This document shows positions 9,971 through 19,947 of a stretch of DNA of 22,628 bases, piece by piece (positions within the stretch are counted from its first letter, which is position 1; every line of letters begins with the position of its first letter). The position numbers and the translations under genes are program-made. Origin of the DNA: Larix sibirica (lineage: Eukaryota; Streptophyta; Pinopsida; Pinales; Pinaceae); NCBI GenBank assembly GCA_004151065.3, contig NWUY0304655541.1, forward strand, positions 3,629 to 26,256, given 5' to 3'. Under the pieces are notes generated by a model that saw only the letters and a list, made by a program, of their open reading frames with translations, made no database searches and was not told the DNA's origin.

Positions 9971-10240
9971 ATTGAGGGGTTTATTTGACCTTTGGGACCA
10001 CTTGATGACTTCTTCATTAATGGTTAACCACTTTAGTGGTTATTACAGTCCCACTCTTTGGGGTCTTAGGAGTAAACTGAAAGATATTTATTTGTGAGGC
10101 TCTAGCCTCATTTGACACTCACGATGCATTATGCTCTTTCAGATCTTCTTACAAAATTGTGCTTCATCATTTAAAAGTGTTTTAGAACACCACCTTTGCA
10201 CTTGGATACTTTGGGCTCATCATGAAATCCTAACAATCTT
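9945..10240 (+). mobile_element. Probable 3' LTR fragment of the second gypsy relic
   Basis: Starting at TGTGAGAATATT just after the second purine tract, this non-coding sequence follows the gag-protease relic in the right order to be its 3' LTR. It contains two short perfect hairpins: TAACCAC/GTGGTTA at 10025-10042 with a four-base loop, and TGAGGCT/AGCCTCA at 10095-10110 with a two-base loop. The LTR end is not identifiable and no 5' LTR partner is seen, so length and family remain uncertain. Confidence 0.45.
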
Positions 10241-11140
10241 AATGTCAGTCAAGCCCAAGACAAGAAAGACATCCAAGCAAACTTCAATGTAAAAGCAACA
10301 GGTTCCAATGAGAAACTTTCCCAATTAAAAGTTGATAAGGGTCACCAAACTTGAAGGGGACAGATGCCAGATCTGAGTTGAATCTCCAAGGAATGTTTCT
10401 ACACAGATAGACACATAGTTCACAGGTGGCTAATTGAGCTACAAGTCACATAAGTCCGAGCAGCCAAAGACATCAAGTTTGATCTGCGGTGTCCAGCAGA
10501 AGACCGCAAAAAGCAGGTTGCAGTGTCTTACAGAGAAACACAGCTGCAAGGTGGCAGAAGCCACAAGACCCAACTTTGCAGATCGGAAAGGACTGCAACA
10601 TCAAGTTGCAGAAAGCACAATGAGGCCCACAATGCCAATGGTTGCATAAACACAAGGCAGTCACAACAACCATTTGCAGTGACACAAAGACCATAAGCAG
10701 ATTTACACAAGTAAGCCGGAGCCCTCAGCCAACACCTGCATATTAACACAAGTGTTTGCAGTCTTCATAGAGCAACACGCAGACAGATATTAAACAAATT
10801 GATTTTAAGCTGGTGAGGCTTAGGGCTCAAAGGTTGTGTGCCCTACAGGCTTTCTTCTGTATATGAAAGTGTTCCCACTGCTTATTTTACATAAAATTTC
10901 TGGATTGACTAAAGAAACAAGATTAAGACACTAAAGACGAGATAAAGAGACAACTACGTTACTGTTAGCAACTTTGATGGCATATAATGTAAAAAATCAA
11001 ACATAGTTCAAGTCACAACCTGTTTAAGCATCCTAGTCACGTGTCAGCTATGTCTATACTAAGACGATGAGGACAACATCTATGAAAGGAAAACTATTTG
11101 CTGTGCACTACAATAAGCTAGACGGCATACCAGTTTCAGT
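10241..11140. other. Non-coding stretch, nothing firmly recognised
   Basis: No gene is supported. Open frames of about 70 codons on both strands at 10434-10749 overlap each other and have no domain character. The hexamer TTGCAG or its complement CTGCAA recurs irregularly between about 10515 and 10760. The sequence may be the body of another degraded LTR element, but no diagnostic end was found. Confidence 0.4.
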
Positions 11141-11154
11141 ACAGGTGAATATGA

Positions 11155-11270
11155 TACCTGTCAGTACTGAATGTGGAACCATAATAGCAATATAATCTGA
11201 TCAGATCTGCACATCTGTCAATACTGAATGTGGAACAATAATAGCAATCTGAGCTTATCGGACCTGCTTA
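11155..11270. repeat. Degenerate tandem repeat, period about 57 bp
   Basis: Two neighbouring copies share CTGTCA(G/A)TACTGAATG and TGGAAC, AATAATAGCAAT, offset by 57 bases (CTGTCA at 11158 and 11215). The second halves are diverged (CTGATCAGATCTGC against CTTATCGGACCTGC). They are non-coding and lie about 600 bases downstream of the TBL stop codon. Confidence 0.8.
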
Positions 11271-11496
11271 CCGATATGACAAAGATTGACAGATGAAGCT
11301 TACGAGCTCTTCCAATTATTTCAAATCCCTGTTCCTTTCATCTCAATCCTTGAAACTGTCCCACTTTGTGCTCTACAGGTCCCGCTTTGAAATATAAATG
11401 TCAAAACTTGTCTTGAAGCTGACAGGTGTAGAATTCTTGAGCTTTCAATTGTATTCGTGTACTACAAGCCCCAAATGAAGACAATGTTGTAACCAT

Positions 11497-11690
11497 TGAC
11501 AGCTGCATGGAATAGTCAATGAGCTGAATAGCAATTTGTCTCGTGGAAATATAACATGTAATCTCTTTTGAGACATTGCCAATGAAAACGTCAAACTCGG
11601 ACTTATGATAATATAGCAAACATACCACTGAAAGCTGCATGAATAGCAATCTGTCTCGTAAAAAAATAACACGTACTCTCTTTTAAGCAT
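11497..11690. repeat. Degenerate direct repeat, spacing about 115 bp
   Basis: The block TGAATAGCAATTTGTCTCGT at 11525 recurs as TGAATAGCAATCTGTCTCGT at 11640. In both cases it is followed by an A-rich run, then AACA(T/C)GTA and CTCTTTT. The preceding AGCTGCATG is also shared (about 11503 and 11633). This is likely an old local duplication downstream of the TBL gene. No function is apparent. Confidence 0.8.
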
Positions 11691-11882
11691 TGCTGTCCTG
11701 TGATGTTCACTTGAGAAGCAAGCATGACCAACAACTACACCACACCATCTTCAGTTGCAAACAAAAATGTAGCACCCAGCATTTTCTCTTCATTTTCTCT
11801 CTCTGCTTGATCCTTACTTGGGGAACCAACATCTAAGAACCTGCTCTAAATGCATGTATTACTCAGCATTGCATTATTTCTG

Positions 11883-14232
11883 CTAAAACTTCTTTTCCAT
11901 GACCAAGGAAGCAAAGATTAACTCATTCCATGCATCTGGAACCCCTGGAAGACACCAGTGGCTGCAATCCTGATATCTCCGTGTTTTCTTTTGATCTGAT
12001 TCTGTAAAATGCTTGCCGTAAATAGAAGGGTGCCCATCCTTACGGAAATCTGTCAATCTTGTAACATTCAAAATAGTAACAGGAGTATGCATTTGCTGGA
12101 TTACATCCTCCACAATTTGCATTTTAACTGGATAGCTCCCAAGGAAGGTTTCATTTAGGATGGGTTGGGTCTCCCCGCTGCATTGGCCACCAGAGTTCCA
12201 TTGGCCTCCCCTGTATTTAAGATAGCCATCTTACCATGTTTTTATGATGTTTATTCATTTATTTAGGGACCAAATTTAACGAACGTAATGGAAAAAACAG
12301 AGAAAGACTCGAATCTAGCACTCACCGAAAATGGGCAGCTGAGTAGCCACGGTAGAAAACACGGGTTTTTTCAGGATTCAGATTTTCATCAATCCATTTC
12401 CCCCATGTCATCATTGCCCGCCTGAAAGCTGTAAGTACATCTAAGTATTCATGCACTTCATCTCCTTCTTGGTAGTAGTCTTTCCTGTCATAATTTAATC
12501 CCGTTCCAAAATGTGACCACCAAATGAAACCTTGAATTAAAAGTTTGACATAAGATCCATATATATAATCCAGGTTTTAATAAATGAAGATTTCTTTGCA
12601 ACGAAAATAACGTTGCAGAGCAATATTGGTTAAAGTGCCTCACCCCTTTGATGTCTTTCCATGTCCCCACCAATGCCCTGTGTTGAAAATCAGAATGTCT
12701 GCTCTCTTCCACCTTGAAGACATTTTATCTATTCGATCAATCATCAATGTAAGCCTCCTCTTCCCAGTAGATCTAACCTTTATACCTTCCCTAACTAAGA
12801 AATGGGAACGACTGAATTCGACAGTGCAATTATAGTCCTACACTTAGTCAAGAATGCTTAAGTTAGAAAAAAATGCTCATAACAGAAGATACAGTTCAGG
12901 CAAGGAGGGAGGCAGAGATCCAACATTACCATAAATTTGAAAATATAGTATCCTCTGCCTTTCGTGATGCGATAGCCATGAGTCTCAAACATTCTGCTCT
13001 TATTAGACAGACCTTCGCGAAGAATACAAAGCATGGACTCAAACTGGTTCCTATTCATCGAATCCCCCACTAGCATGACTCGCTTGCCTCTCAGTATTTC
13101 CAAGAAGCCTGTTGCATTGAATCTGGAACATCAATGGACGGTGAATTAAAATAATGCTGTCATAGAAGACAGAGTGAGCGTAAACATATGCTACAACTGT
13201 CTGAGACATAGTTACCATACTCGTGCTTGCGGAAGCAGGCGACTCGTGGATATAAAAAATGGGAAAAACAAAAGACCAACATTTTTTATGCAAGAAAAAG
13301 AACTCAGGAGGATGAGTTTTTCCTCGAGATTCTTTACATACTCCATGAGTACTCGCCAATAGTCATGAGTACAGTGACTATTGACCACCCAATCCTCTGT
13401 CAAGACAAGTATGGCAAGTATAGAGCTGAGTACTCAGCCAAATGCCATACTCGTAATAGTATGGTAACATTGTTATGAGATGCGAGGTACATTTTGATGC
13501 ACATGCATATATGTAGGGCCGAAGGGTAAGCCTTGCCTACCTTGGAAGCTCACAGTCATGAGGCTGCCATCTCCATTTTAGATAATCCGTATCAAGCCTT
13601 CCATTTTCTTGGCAATTAAAGGCTTCATCAACATAAGGACAGGAAACAGGTTGATAAAGAGGATATGAAGCATCCTCTACCCACTTCCCTGAAAATATAT
13701 TGCACAGTTTTTCCTCATTTCCAGTGCTCTCAGAACTGTTGATATCCACAAATTTGGTTTGTTTCAAGCTTTCTTCTTCTTCTGGAACCTTGACAACCGT
13801 TATGTTCAGCTGCGGGCTACCCTCAGTCTTCTCTGCATTGGATAAAACTAGGGTTTCTCCGTCATGTTTAGCATGGTTTGCAGTGGTTTCAAAGCTTGAT
13901 GCAGTAGACGGAGGTTCACTAAACCTGCTCTCATTCGCTTCTCTCTTGAAAATTCCAGCTTTATGAACAGATCTTGTATTCTGATCATCAGATGTAGTAT
14001 CCAGAGAAATATTTGCTGCGGAATTCAGCCCTATTGTTCTCACCTTAAGGTTTTTAGGGTTTTCAAAGACAGAAGATATAGAGGAGAAATCAAGCCAAAG
14101 CTCCTTGTGGGAGAACGGATCAGGGTTCACTACATGTTTTTTCACAGTAAAGAGACAAACGAATAACAAAAAGAACAGAGCAATCAAGGCAGTGAAAGGA
14201 ACCCGGATCTTCTTTCCCAGCCATGATGCCAT
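11883..14232 (-). CDS. TRICHOME BIREFRINGENCE-LIKE (TBL) polysaccharide O-acetyltransferase, 5 exons, intact
   Basis: This is the one intact gene. Minus-strand exons: 14232-13541, 13122-12930, 12837-12644, 12484-12326 and 12210-11883 (1566 bases with stop, 521 residues). All introns are GT-AG and frame-consistent (phases 2, 0, 2, 2). The ATG at 14232 is followed by a signal-anchor membrane segment (residues 11-30, [20 protein letters not shown]), then a Ser-rich stem. The PMR5N domain spans about 177-231 ([17 protein letters not shown] to CELPR). The PC-esterase (DUF231) domain follows, with the catalytic GDS block [10 protein letters not shown] (Ser252), [38 protein letters not shown] and the DxxH block [15 protein letters not shown] (Asp494, His497). 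TBL proteins acetylate cell-wall polymers (xylan, mannan, pectin or xyloglucan) in the Golgi. The wording is closest to the TBR/TBL1/TBL2 group as I recall it; the substrate cannot be told. No internal stop or lost motif was found. Confidence 0.95.
13123..13540 (-). other. TBL intron 1 with small inverted repeats
   Basis: At 418 bases this is the longest intron of the gene (the others are 92, 159 and 115). The donor is GTAGGC and the acceptor ends TTCCAG. It contains two short perfect hairpins: CAATAGTCA/TGACTATTG at 13357-13383 (nine-base loop) and CCATACT/AGTATGG at 13445-13464 (six-base loop). An 11-base arm, GTTACCATACT at 13211-13221, is also complementary to 13458-13468, so the middle of the intron could be looped out. 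No coding content is supported. Confidence 0.8.
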
Positions 14233-14699
14233 GCCTTAATTTATCAAAATTATTTTGCAGCGTTTTCACTGCACCCACAATATCCAGTGAAACAACGATC
14301 TGGTTTTAGTATCAGAAAGTGCCAGCTGATCCTCGAGTATGCAAATTAATATGAATATGTATCTTTCAGCCAATATGATAGTGTAATGACTGTGAAATTA
14401 GAAGAATAATAAATTCAACATATTCATACTTAAGGATGGAAGATACCCATTAATCCAACTTAGTTAAAAATATCAGAGAAGATAAATGCGACCAACCCAA
14501 TTGTTCAAGCAATGGCGATGGCAATGCCCTCTGTCCCGCTATAATTACTGATGCCATCATCAGACATTACTAAAGTGCACAACTCCCACCGTTAAAGATA
14601 CATCCTGAATTTGGTTTTTATTCTGATTTTTGTAAAAGCGAAGACAAGCATTCGATATAAAATTTTAGAATAGTGTCTAACCTCCATCATCGGCCGCGG
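14233..14699 (-). promoter_or_regulatory. TBL upstream region (5' UTR and presumed promoter)
   Basis: This is AT-rich sequence directly upstream of the TBL start codon. A CCAAT-like core (ATTGGCTGA on the minus strand, about 14378-14370) is present. No TATA box can be placed with confidence and the transcription start is unknown. No transposon boundary was recognised in the first 450 bases, so the proximal promoter seems not to be interrupted. The regulatory call rests on position only. Confidence 0.35.
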
Positions 14700-14903
14700 T
14701 TAACAGATTGCCATTGTGACCTGTTTCAATTGCTTCCCGAATCCCGATGATATACATAGAGCTGGTACCGTGGTACGAACCTTCTTCGAAAACGATCCAG
14801 AAACATCAAGCCAAAGTGGATTCGAAGTAGTTGGTTGAAAACGGAGAGGATTTGGTAAGTTTCCTTTTATTTTTGCTTTATTATTGCAACCATTTGCAAC
14901 CAC
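14700..14903 (-). pseudogene. Possible fragment of a second TBL-type first exon
   Basis: A 67-codon minus-strand frame contains NPLRFQPTTSNPLWLDVSGS followed by FSKKVRTT. The neighbouring TBL exon 1 has [20 protein letters not shown], and a few residues later LKVRT. The order NP-x2-F, LWLD and KVRT is shared, and the DNA shares ATCAAGCCAAAG (14094 and 14807). This could be the stub of a diverged tandem TBL copy, or an accident over a short span. PMR5N and esterase domains are absent, so it would be non-functional. Confidence 0.3.
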
Positions 14904-15089
14904 GTAAAAATTATTTGATTGTTTGTTTGAAAATTAACCATGGCAAAATGGCAAAATATGAGAATAGCAATCATGATCTAGGTTTTTATGTCTCATGTAA
15001 AAATTATTTGATTGTTTGTTTGAAAATTAACTATGGCAAAATGGCAAAATATGAGAATAGCACTTATGATCTAGGTTTTTATGTCTCTA
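14904..15089. repeat. 93-bp tandem duplication
   Basis: Copies at 14904-14996 and 14997-15089 both start GTAAAAATTATTTGATTG and end near GGTTTTTATGTCTC. They differ at only a handful of positions. The length is 31 codons, so one plus-strand frame (14831-15136) reads through both copies with a repeated KNYLIVCLKIN. That frame has no family resemblance and probably is not a gene. Confidence 0.95.
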
Positions 15090-15129
15090 GATCTAGATCT
15101 TGTGTTGTTAATTTGTTTCCTTGTATTTA

Positions 15130-15470
15130 TGTTTAAAGAAGACAAACTCTTAACCAATCATAAGCAAGGTTAAATATTATTCCAATACTTTACTTTCAAA
15201 ATAATAATGATATAAAATATCACTAAATTTTTTGGAATATTTATTTAAATTCATTAAATTTCATACTCAACCACTCTTACTTGGTCTAAAATATTATTGA
15301 TTTTTTTTAAATAGTTAATATATTTTTTAGAATTATTAATATTTTAGTATCTATCTCTCTTATTATTATTATTATTATTAGATAGTTAATATATGTTAAA
15401 CTTTTTAGAATCTTAGTAAACTTAATTATAATTAACTAATCATAAGTAATTATGTCGTAAGGCGTTTTCT
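15130..15470. repeat. AT-rich tract with (TTA)n microsatellite
   Basis: This is very AT-rich non-coding sequence with a TTATTATTATTATTATTATTA-like run at about 15360-15380. It is otherwise low complexity. Confidence 0.85.
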
Positions 15471-15556
15471 CTATCAGGAACCTTATGTTTTTTAAACCCT
15501 GAGGAAGATTTACAGTCTTGGATGGTTGTTAGACGACCATTTGGAGTTGTTTGGTC

Positions 15557-15618
15557 GTTCATTGTTCTTCCTATCACACTTTGCATTGTTCATTGTTCTT
15601 CCCGTCACACTCTACATC
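15557..15618. repeat. 31-bp tandem duplication
   Basis: Adjacent copies at 15557-15587 and 15588-15618 share GTTCATTGTTCTTCC and TCACACT, with about five differences. They are non-coding. Confidence 0.9.
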
Positions 15619-16029
15619 ATTGTCCACTGAGTCGTAGCATGAGTTGATGTTTTTCGCATTAGTGGCAGTTGATGATATAAACCTCATGCCACAATTCTAA
15701 TATCTCCCACGATGTGTATCGAGTACCACTGATGTGGTTGTGGTTGTGTTGGTGATACTTATATCCACAACATTAATGGAGTCATTTGCATTAAGACTAT
15801 TGCAATAGTCATGAAAAGGAATGGATCATGGGATCCCTTTACCTATCACCACACAAAACATGGAGAAATACAAGTCATTGGATGGCAGCATCGTAAGAGA
15901 GGGCTCAATTGACTATAGATTCAAATGGTGCCTAACGTCACCCCAACGCTCCCCAAAACTAGCAATGATCAGGGTCATCGGATCTAAAGGACATATAAAT
16001 GGCCCAGAAGATTGTGCCTGCATCACTAA
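15619..16029. other. Left flank of the chromovirus, no gene supported
   Basis: An open plus-strand frame from 15821 runs into the LTR and has no recognisable family, so it is not called as a gene. A 16-base perfect palindrome, GACTATTGCAATAGTC, lies at 15795-15810. The five bases before the LTR (ACTAA, 16025-16029) are not repeated after the 3' LTR. Confidence 0.4.
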
Positions 16030-16740
16030 TGATGCAAGAGCATCTTTGGGGTTGGGAAATCAACATCACTCAAAGAAAGGTTGGTAGTATCGTAGTTAGA
16101 AAATGCAGGAGTTCAGCCATCGTGTGGAAGTGGCTGCAGAAGGGAACGTTGGTTGCAGACCCTACTGCTTTGTTCCAGAAGTTAAAGAAGTGGCTATAGA
16201 TCGTGTCGCCTTGCTACAGAAGTGGAAGTAACAGCTACAGATCCTATGGGGGGTTGTGTATCAAGCAACAGAAGTGTTGTAGATCCTATGGGGGCTTCAT
16301 ATCAAGCAACTAAAGGTGAACCATCACCTTGGATGGAATCTGAATGATGCGTGAGGAATTGAAAGGGACTATAATCGTTTGACTTATGGCCATACGAAGA
16401 GACAGCTTGAGGGATATAGCAAGAGTGAACCAAAAGGAACGGGTTCAATTTCTCCAGGACAGCAAAGTTGCACAAAGAGAGAGCACAAGTCCAGAAGAGG
16501 GAGGCAACTAACTATTGTACTAGCAGTGGATGTAATCTCTTGCTTAATAAATAAAGTTCTCTAATTTTAGTTATGTTGTTGTTCCTTCTTATGTGATTGA
16601 CTATTTTTTTTATTTCCTCCTTCCCTAGTTAATTTAACCTGTGTTAATCGAGATAATGTTGTTGTTGTTAGCTCTGTAAGCAAACCTAGCAGTTCTACGG
16701 CTGCATAAGATTACAATGAAACATAGGTCACCTACATTAA
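16030..16740 (+). repeat. 5' LTR of the chromovirus
   Basis: The LTR starts TGATGCAAGAGC, matching the 3' copy that starts TGATGCAGGAGC at 21471. Similarity to the 3' copy runs to ATTAA at 16740; a canonical end in CA would be 16736. An internal repeat with AGATCCTATGGGGG (16239 and 16281, spacing 42) and ATCAAGCAA is present in both LTRs. Overlapping AATAAA signals at 16546-16555 are likely the polyadenylation site. Confidence 0.93.
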
Positions 16741-16741
16741 G

Positions 16742-16761
16742 TGGTATCATAGCTAGTTTAG
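16742..16761 (+). other. Primer-binding site for initiator methionine tRNA
   Basis: TGGTATCATAGC directly after the 5' LTR matches the plant iMet site TGGTATCAGAGC with one change. This is where first-strand cDNA would be primed, and it fits a chromovirus. Confidence 0.88.
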
Positions 16762-16856
16762 CTCTTGAGGAAAGTCTCCTAAATTGCTTTTGTAGAATGT
16801 GGTAACAGAAACGTGTTTTTTTGTGGTGGTTCAGCATGGTTGTTGAGGTGTGAATT

Positions 16857-17960
16857 ATGGGGAGAAATAGAGCCAGATTGAGGCATGTGAATGTTGGTCA
16901 AATCGAGGACTATGAGACAACTTGTGAGAATGTCGCTACAAAGAAGAGGAGTGGTGCTAGGAGGTGCAGGGAATAAAGAGTTGGATAAACTAAGGAGGAG
17001 GATAAAAGAACTAAAGAACGGAAGAAATGGGGATGTTGAAGCAAACTCAGACGTGGAAGAGGAGATTGAAGAGGAATGAAATGATGGTGAAATAAACCCA
17101 ACTATGCTTCTGATATCTTTTTTAAAAGATAGAGGTGGTGCCAAAGTGGAAGTGTCATACTATGATGGCAATTTGAAGGTTGAGAGTCTCCTGGACTGGA
17201 TTGGGAGCTCGAAAGATACATCAAGCACGAGAATATTCAGGACCCCAATCGGGTTTGATTTGCAATGACAAAGCTGAAGGGACATGCTTCCCTATGGTGG
17301 GATATGGTACAAAAAGATAGGACAGACAATCGACAGGAGAAAATTAAGACCTAGAGGAAGATGGTGAGAAAAATTAAGGATAAATTCCTACCTATAGATT
17401 ACCAGTAGAATTTATGTAAGCAAGTTCAGAACTTAAGGCAGAGAAAGACATATGTCTAGGAGTACATTGAAGAATTCTTTAGACTGTCACTCGGGTCAGT
17501 GATAAAGGAACCTAAATTTCAGAGAGTGGCAAGGTACGTGAATGGATTGAAATATCAGATACAGGATAAGATGAGCACGCATTGTTTCTATAATGTAGAT
17601 GAAGCTTACCAAGTTTCCTTAGGGGTAGAAGAAAAGATTGATCGAAAATTGCAGCAGAAAAACAAAGGAAGGGGTCCTAGAGGCAGAGGCAAAGTAAATG
17701 TTACCGAGGGCAATGAAAAATAGGAGGAATCCACCAGCGACGAGAATGGCAAAGGCAGAAACAATACTGGAAGAGGTAGAGGATTCAAAAGAGGAAAATG
17801 TAGGTATCCTATCATTTGCTACATGTGTGGAGTAGAAGCACACAAGGAATCAAAATGCCCAGAAAAGCACAATGTAGGGAGACAAAATGAAGCCAGGGTA
17901 CAAATCGCCCAAGCTAATGGGACATCCATTGTTGGAGAGAATGTGATAATACTCCAATAG
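16857..17960 (+). pseudogene. Chromovirus gag (capsid and zinc knuckle), degenerate
   Basis: This is the structural capsid gene of the element. The ATG at 16857 opens MGRNRARLRHVNVG, but the frame soon stops and coding moves to the next frame (KELDKLRRRIKELKN, a likely coiled coil, then an Asp/Glu-rich stretch). VEVSYYDGNLKVESLLDWIG at about 17149-17208 starts the retrotransposon gag domain; the frame then returns to the first one for KLKGHASLWWDMVQ (about 17271-17312), KFLPIDYQ and EYIEEFFRL. A basic region, KGRGPRGRGK, precedes a CX2CX4HX4C knuckle, CYMCGVEAHKESKC (17817-17858). Stops occur where Trp or Gln is usual, for example KT-stop-RKM and YV-stop-EYIEEF. Frames shift at least twice. 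Confidence 0.88.
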
Positions 17961-18566
17961 GGCTGGGGTGAGAATTTGATGTTCCGAAGAGTGTTGTTTC
18001 AACCCAAGAAGAAGATCACAGAGGAGCTTGAACAAAGAAAAAGAATTTTTAAAACAAAGTGTAAGGTGGAAGGCAACTGTTGCAATTTGATCATTGATGG
18101 TGGGAGTATAGAAAATCTAGTATCCACGGAGATCATGGAGAAATTAAATATGAAACATATTTCCCATCCTAATACATATCGAGTTTCGTGGTTACAAAAG
18201 GGATATCAAGTGACTATGACTGAGCAGTGCTTATTAAATTTCCAGATTGGGAATTTTAGTGAGTAGGTTTTGTGTGGTGAGGTAGATATGGATGCAGGCC
18301 ATGTTCTTCTGGGAAGACCATGGTTGTTTGACAGGAAGGTTTACCACGATGGAAGAAAGAACACACGTACATTTACCAAGGATGGAAAACGATGTTACAT
18401 GCTAGAACCGATGGTGGAGAGTGAAGTGATCGTCGTAGATAATAGTGGCAACAAAAGCACTGGAATTGGTAGCAGTAACAGGGTCATGTTGTGCTCGGGT
18501 AAAGAATTTCCAAAGAAACATAAGAAGGCCAAATTTTACTTGGCACTAATGCCAAAGGAAATCTAA
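17961..18566 (+). pseudogene. Chromovirus aspartic protease
   Basis: This is the retroviral-type protease that would cut the gag-pol polyprotein. The active-site block LIIDGGSIENLVS has its Asp codon at 18096-18098; the DGGS form is common in plant gypsy elements. KMNV-like flap sequence is not obvious, but VDMDAGHVLLGRPWLFDRKV (about 18282-18341) is the conserved C-terminal block. A stop at 18267-18269 splits the domain and another follows at 18564-18566. The frame is the same as the RT that follows, so gag-pol was probably one long frame. Confidence 0.9.
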
Positions 18567-18587
18567 GAGGGTGGAAGGACAAGAAGC

Positions 18588-19376
18588 ATGCCACTTGAGA
18601 TTCAATCCTTGTTAAAGGAATTTAAGGAGATTATTGTAGAGGATCTGCCAACAGGATTCCCTCCCATGTGGACTATTTTGCACCAGATTGACTTGATACC
18701 AGGATCAAGTCTACCCAATAAGGAACCTTACCGAATGACCCCCGCAGAGAGTGAAGAGGTAAATAGGCAAGTGCAAGAGCTGCTTAACATAGGATTGATC
18801 CAAGAAATTTTAAGTCCTTGTGTTGTACCAATAGTGGTGTCACCAAAAAAGGGTGGTCAATGGGGAATGTGCACCGACTCACGGGCTATCAACAAGATCG
18901 CCATTAAGTATATATTCATGTTACCAACGATGGACGATTTCATGGACTGTTTGAGTGCAGCTGCATATTTTACGAAGATAGATATGAAGAGTGGGTATCA
19001 TCAGAATCGAATAAGGGAAGGAAATGACTGGAAGGCATCATTCAAGACAAAGGACAGATTGTTTGAGTGGTTAGTGATGTTGTTCGGGTTGACCAACACT
19101 CCTAGTATATTTATGAGACTTATGAATGAGGTCCTGAAACCTTTTTGGGGGAATTTTTTTGTTGTCTACCTGGACGACATATTGATCTTTAGTAAAAACA
19201 AGGAAGAATACCTAAAGCACGTAAGGAAGGTGTTACAGCTATTGAAGGAAGAGAAGTTGTTGATAAATTTGAAGAAGTGCACGTTTCTGAAGGAGGAGTT
19301 AGTGTACTTGGGTTTTGTAATTTCTAGAGAAGGCTTGAAGATGGATCCCAACAAGGTAAGGGCCATTTTGGATTAG
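18588..19376 (+). pseudogene. Chromovirus reverse transcriptase
   Basis: This is RNA-dependent DNA polymerase, open over its core. PNKEPYRMTPAESEEVNRQV is the N-terminal block. SPKKGGQWGMCTDSRAINKI is the usual fingers motif (normally KKDGSWRMCVDYRALN). TKIDMKSGYHQNRI holds the first catalytic Asp. FVVYLDDILIFSK carries the YLDD box (19167-19178). LKKCTFLKEELVYLGFVIS closes the thumb region. The catalytic triad looks preserved. A stop at 19374-19376 lies where ILDW is usual, and the frame resumes with ATPKCVFDVRSFNGLARFY. Confidence 0.95.
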
Positions 19377-19947
19377 GCAACACCTAAATGTGTATTTGAT
19401 GTGAGAAGCTTTAATGGTTTGGCAAGATTCTACGGGAAATTCATTTAGAATTTTAGCTTGATTTGTGCACCTCTTACTGAATGCACAAGGAAGGGGACTT
19501 TCCAATGGATAGCAGTAGCAATGCAGTCATTTGAGAATTTGAAGAAGAAGGTGACCGAGATGTCAGTCTTGTCACTTCTAGATTTTAATAAAGTGTTTCA
19601 AATGGAATGTGATGCTAGTGGAGTAACGATTGGAGCAGTATTGAGCCAAGAAGGAAGACCAGTTGCATTCTTCAGTGAGAAATGGAATGAGGCTAAGAGA
19701 AATTACTCATTTTACTATCAGGAATTATATGATATCACACAAGCCTTGAAAAAATGGAGGCAATACTTGCTTCTGAATGAGTTTTTTGTGTTCACTGATC
19801 ATAAGGCATTGCAATACATCAACAGTCAAGGTAAGCCTAAACCAAAAGCATTCGAAATGGATAGACTTTTTGCAAAGTTACTTGTTTGTCTTGAAGCATA
19901 GGTACATAAAGTAAAATAGAGTTGCATATGCATTAAGCTATAGGATA
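19377..19947 (+). pseudogene. Chromovirus RNase H
   Basis: This is the RNase H that degrades element RNA after first-strand synthesis. FQMECDASGVTIGAVLSQEG has the first Asp (19611-19613). AFFSEKWNEAKRNYSFYYQE has the Glu, and FFVFTDHKALQYI the second Asp. The frame breaks near 19890. In the next frame NRVAYALSYR aligns with the usual VADALSRR, so the final Asp appears to be Tyr. Stops lie at 19446-19448 and around 19899. Residue assignments are by alignment to family motifs from memory. Confidence 0.9.

Noticed and set aside
10434-10749. Overlapping open frames of about 70 codons on both strands
   Set aside because: They overlap each other, have no domain or composition typical of a protein, and lie in repeat-like sequence.
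12858-13103. 81-codon frame starting [15 protein letters not shown] as a separate small gene
   Set aside because: It is exon 2 of the TBL gene read into intron 2. Splicing at 12930 restores the family reading.
14831-15136. 101-codon plus-strand frame with an in-frame repeated KNYLIVCLKIN
   Set aside because: The repeat is explained by a 93-bp DNA duplication. There is no family resemblance, and the frame sits in AT-rich DNA.
14904-15618. Direct repeats considered as a CRISPR-like array
   Set aside because: The repeats are head-to-tail with no unique spacers, only two copies each, and the context is a plant nuclear genome.
15821-16199. Two open frames crossing into the 5' LTR
   Set aside because: They cross a retroelement boundary, so they cannot be an ancestral gene. 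No recognisable domain.
16742-16761. Possible tRNA-related sequence
   Set aside because: It is only the short complement of a tRNA 3' end at an LTR boundary, a primer-binding site and not a tRNA gene.
16779-17144. 121-codon minus-strand frame
   Set aside because: It is antisense to the chromovirus gag. Its Ser/Phe/Leu-rich composition is what the complement of a purine-rich coding strand gives.
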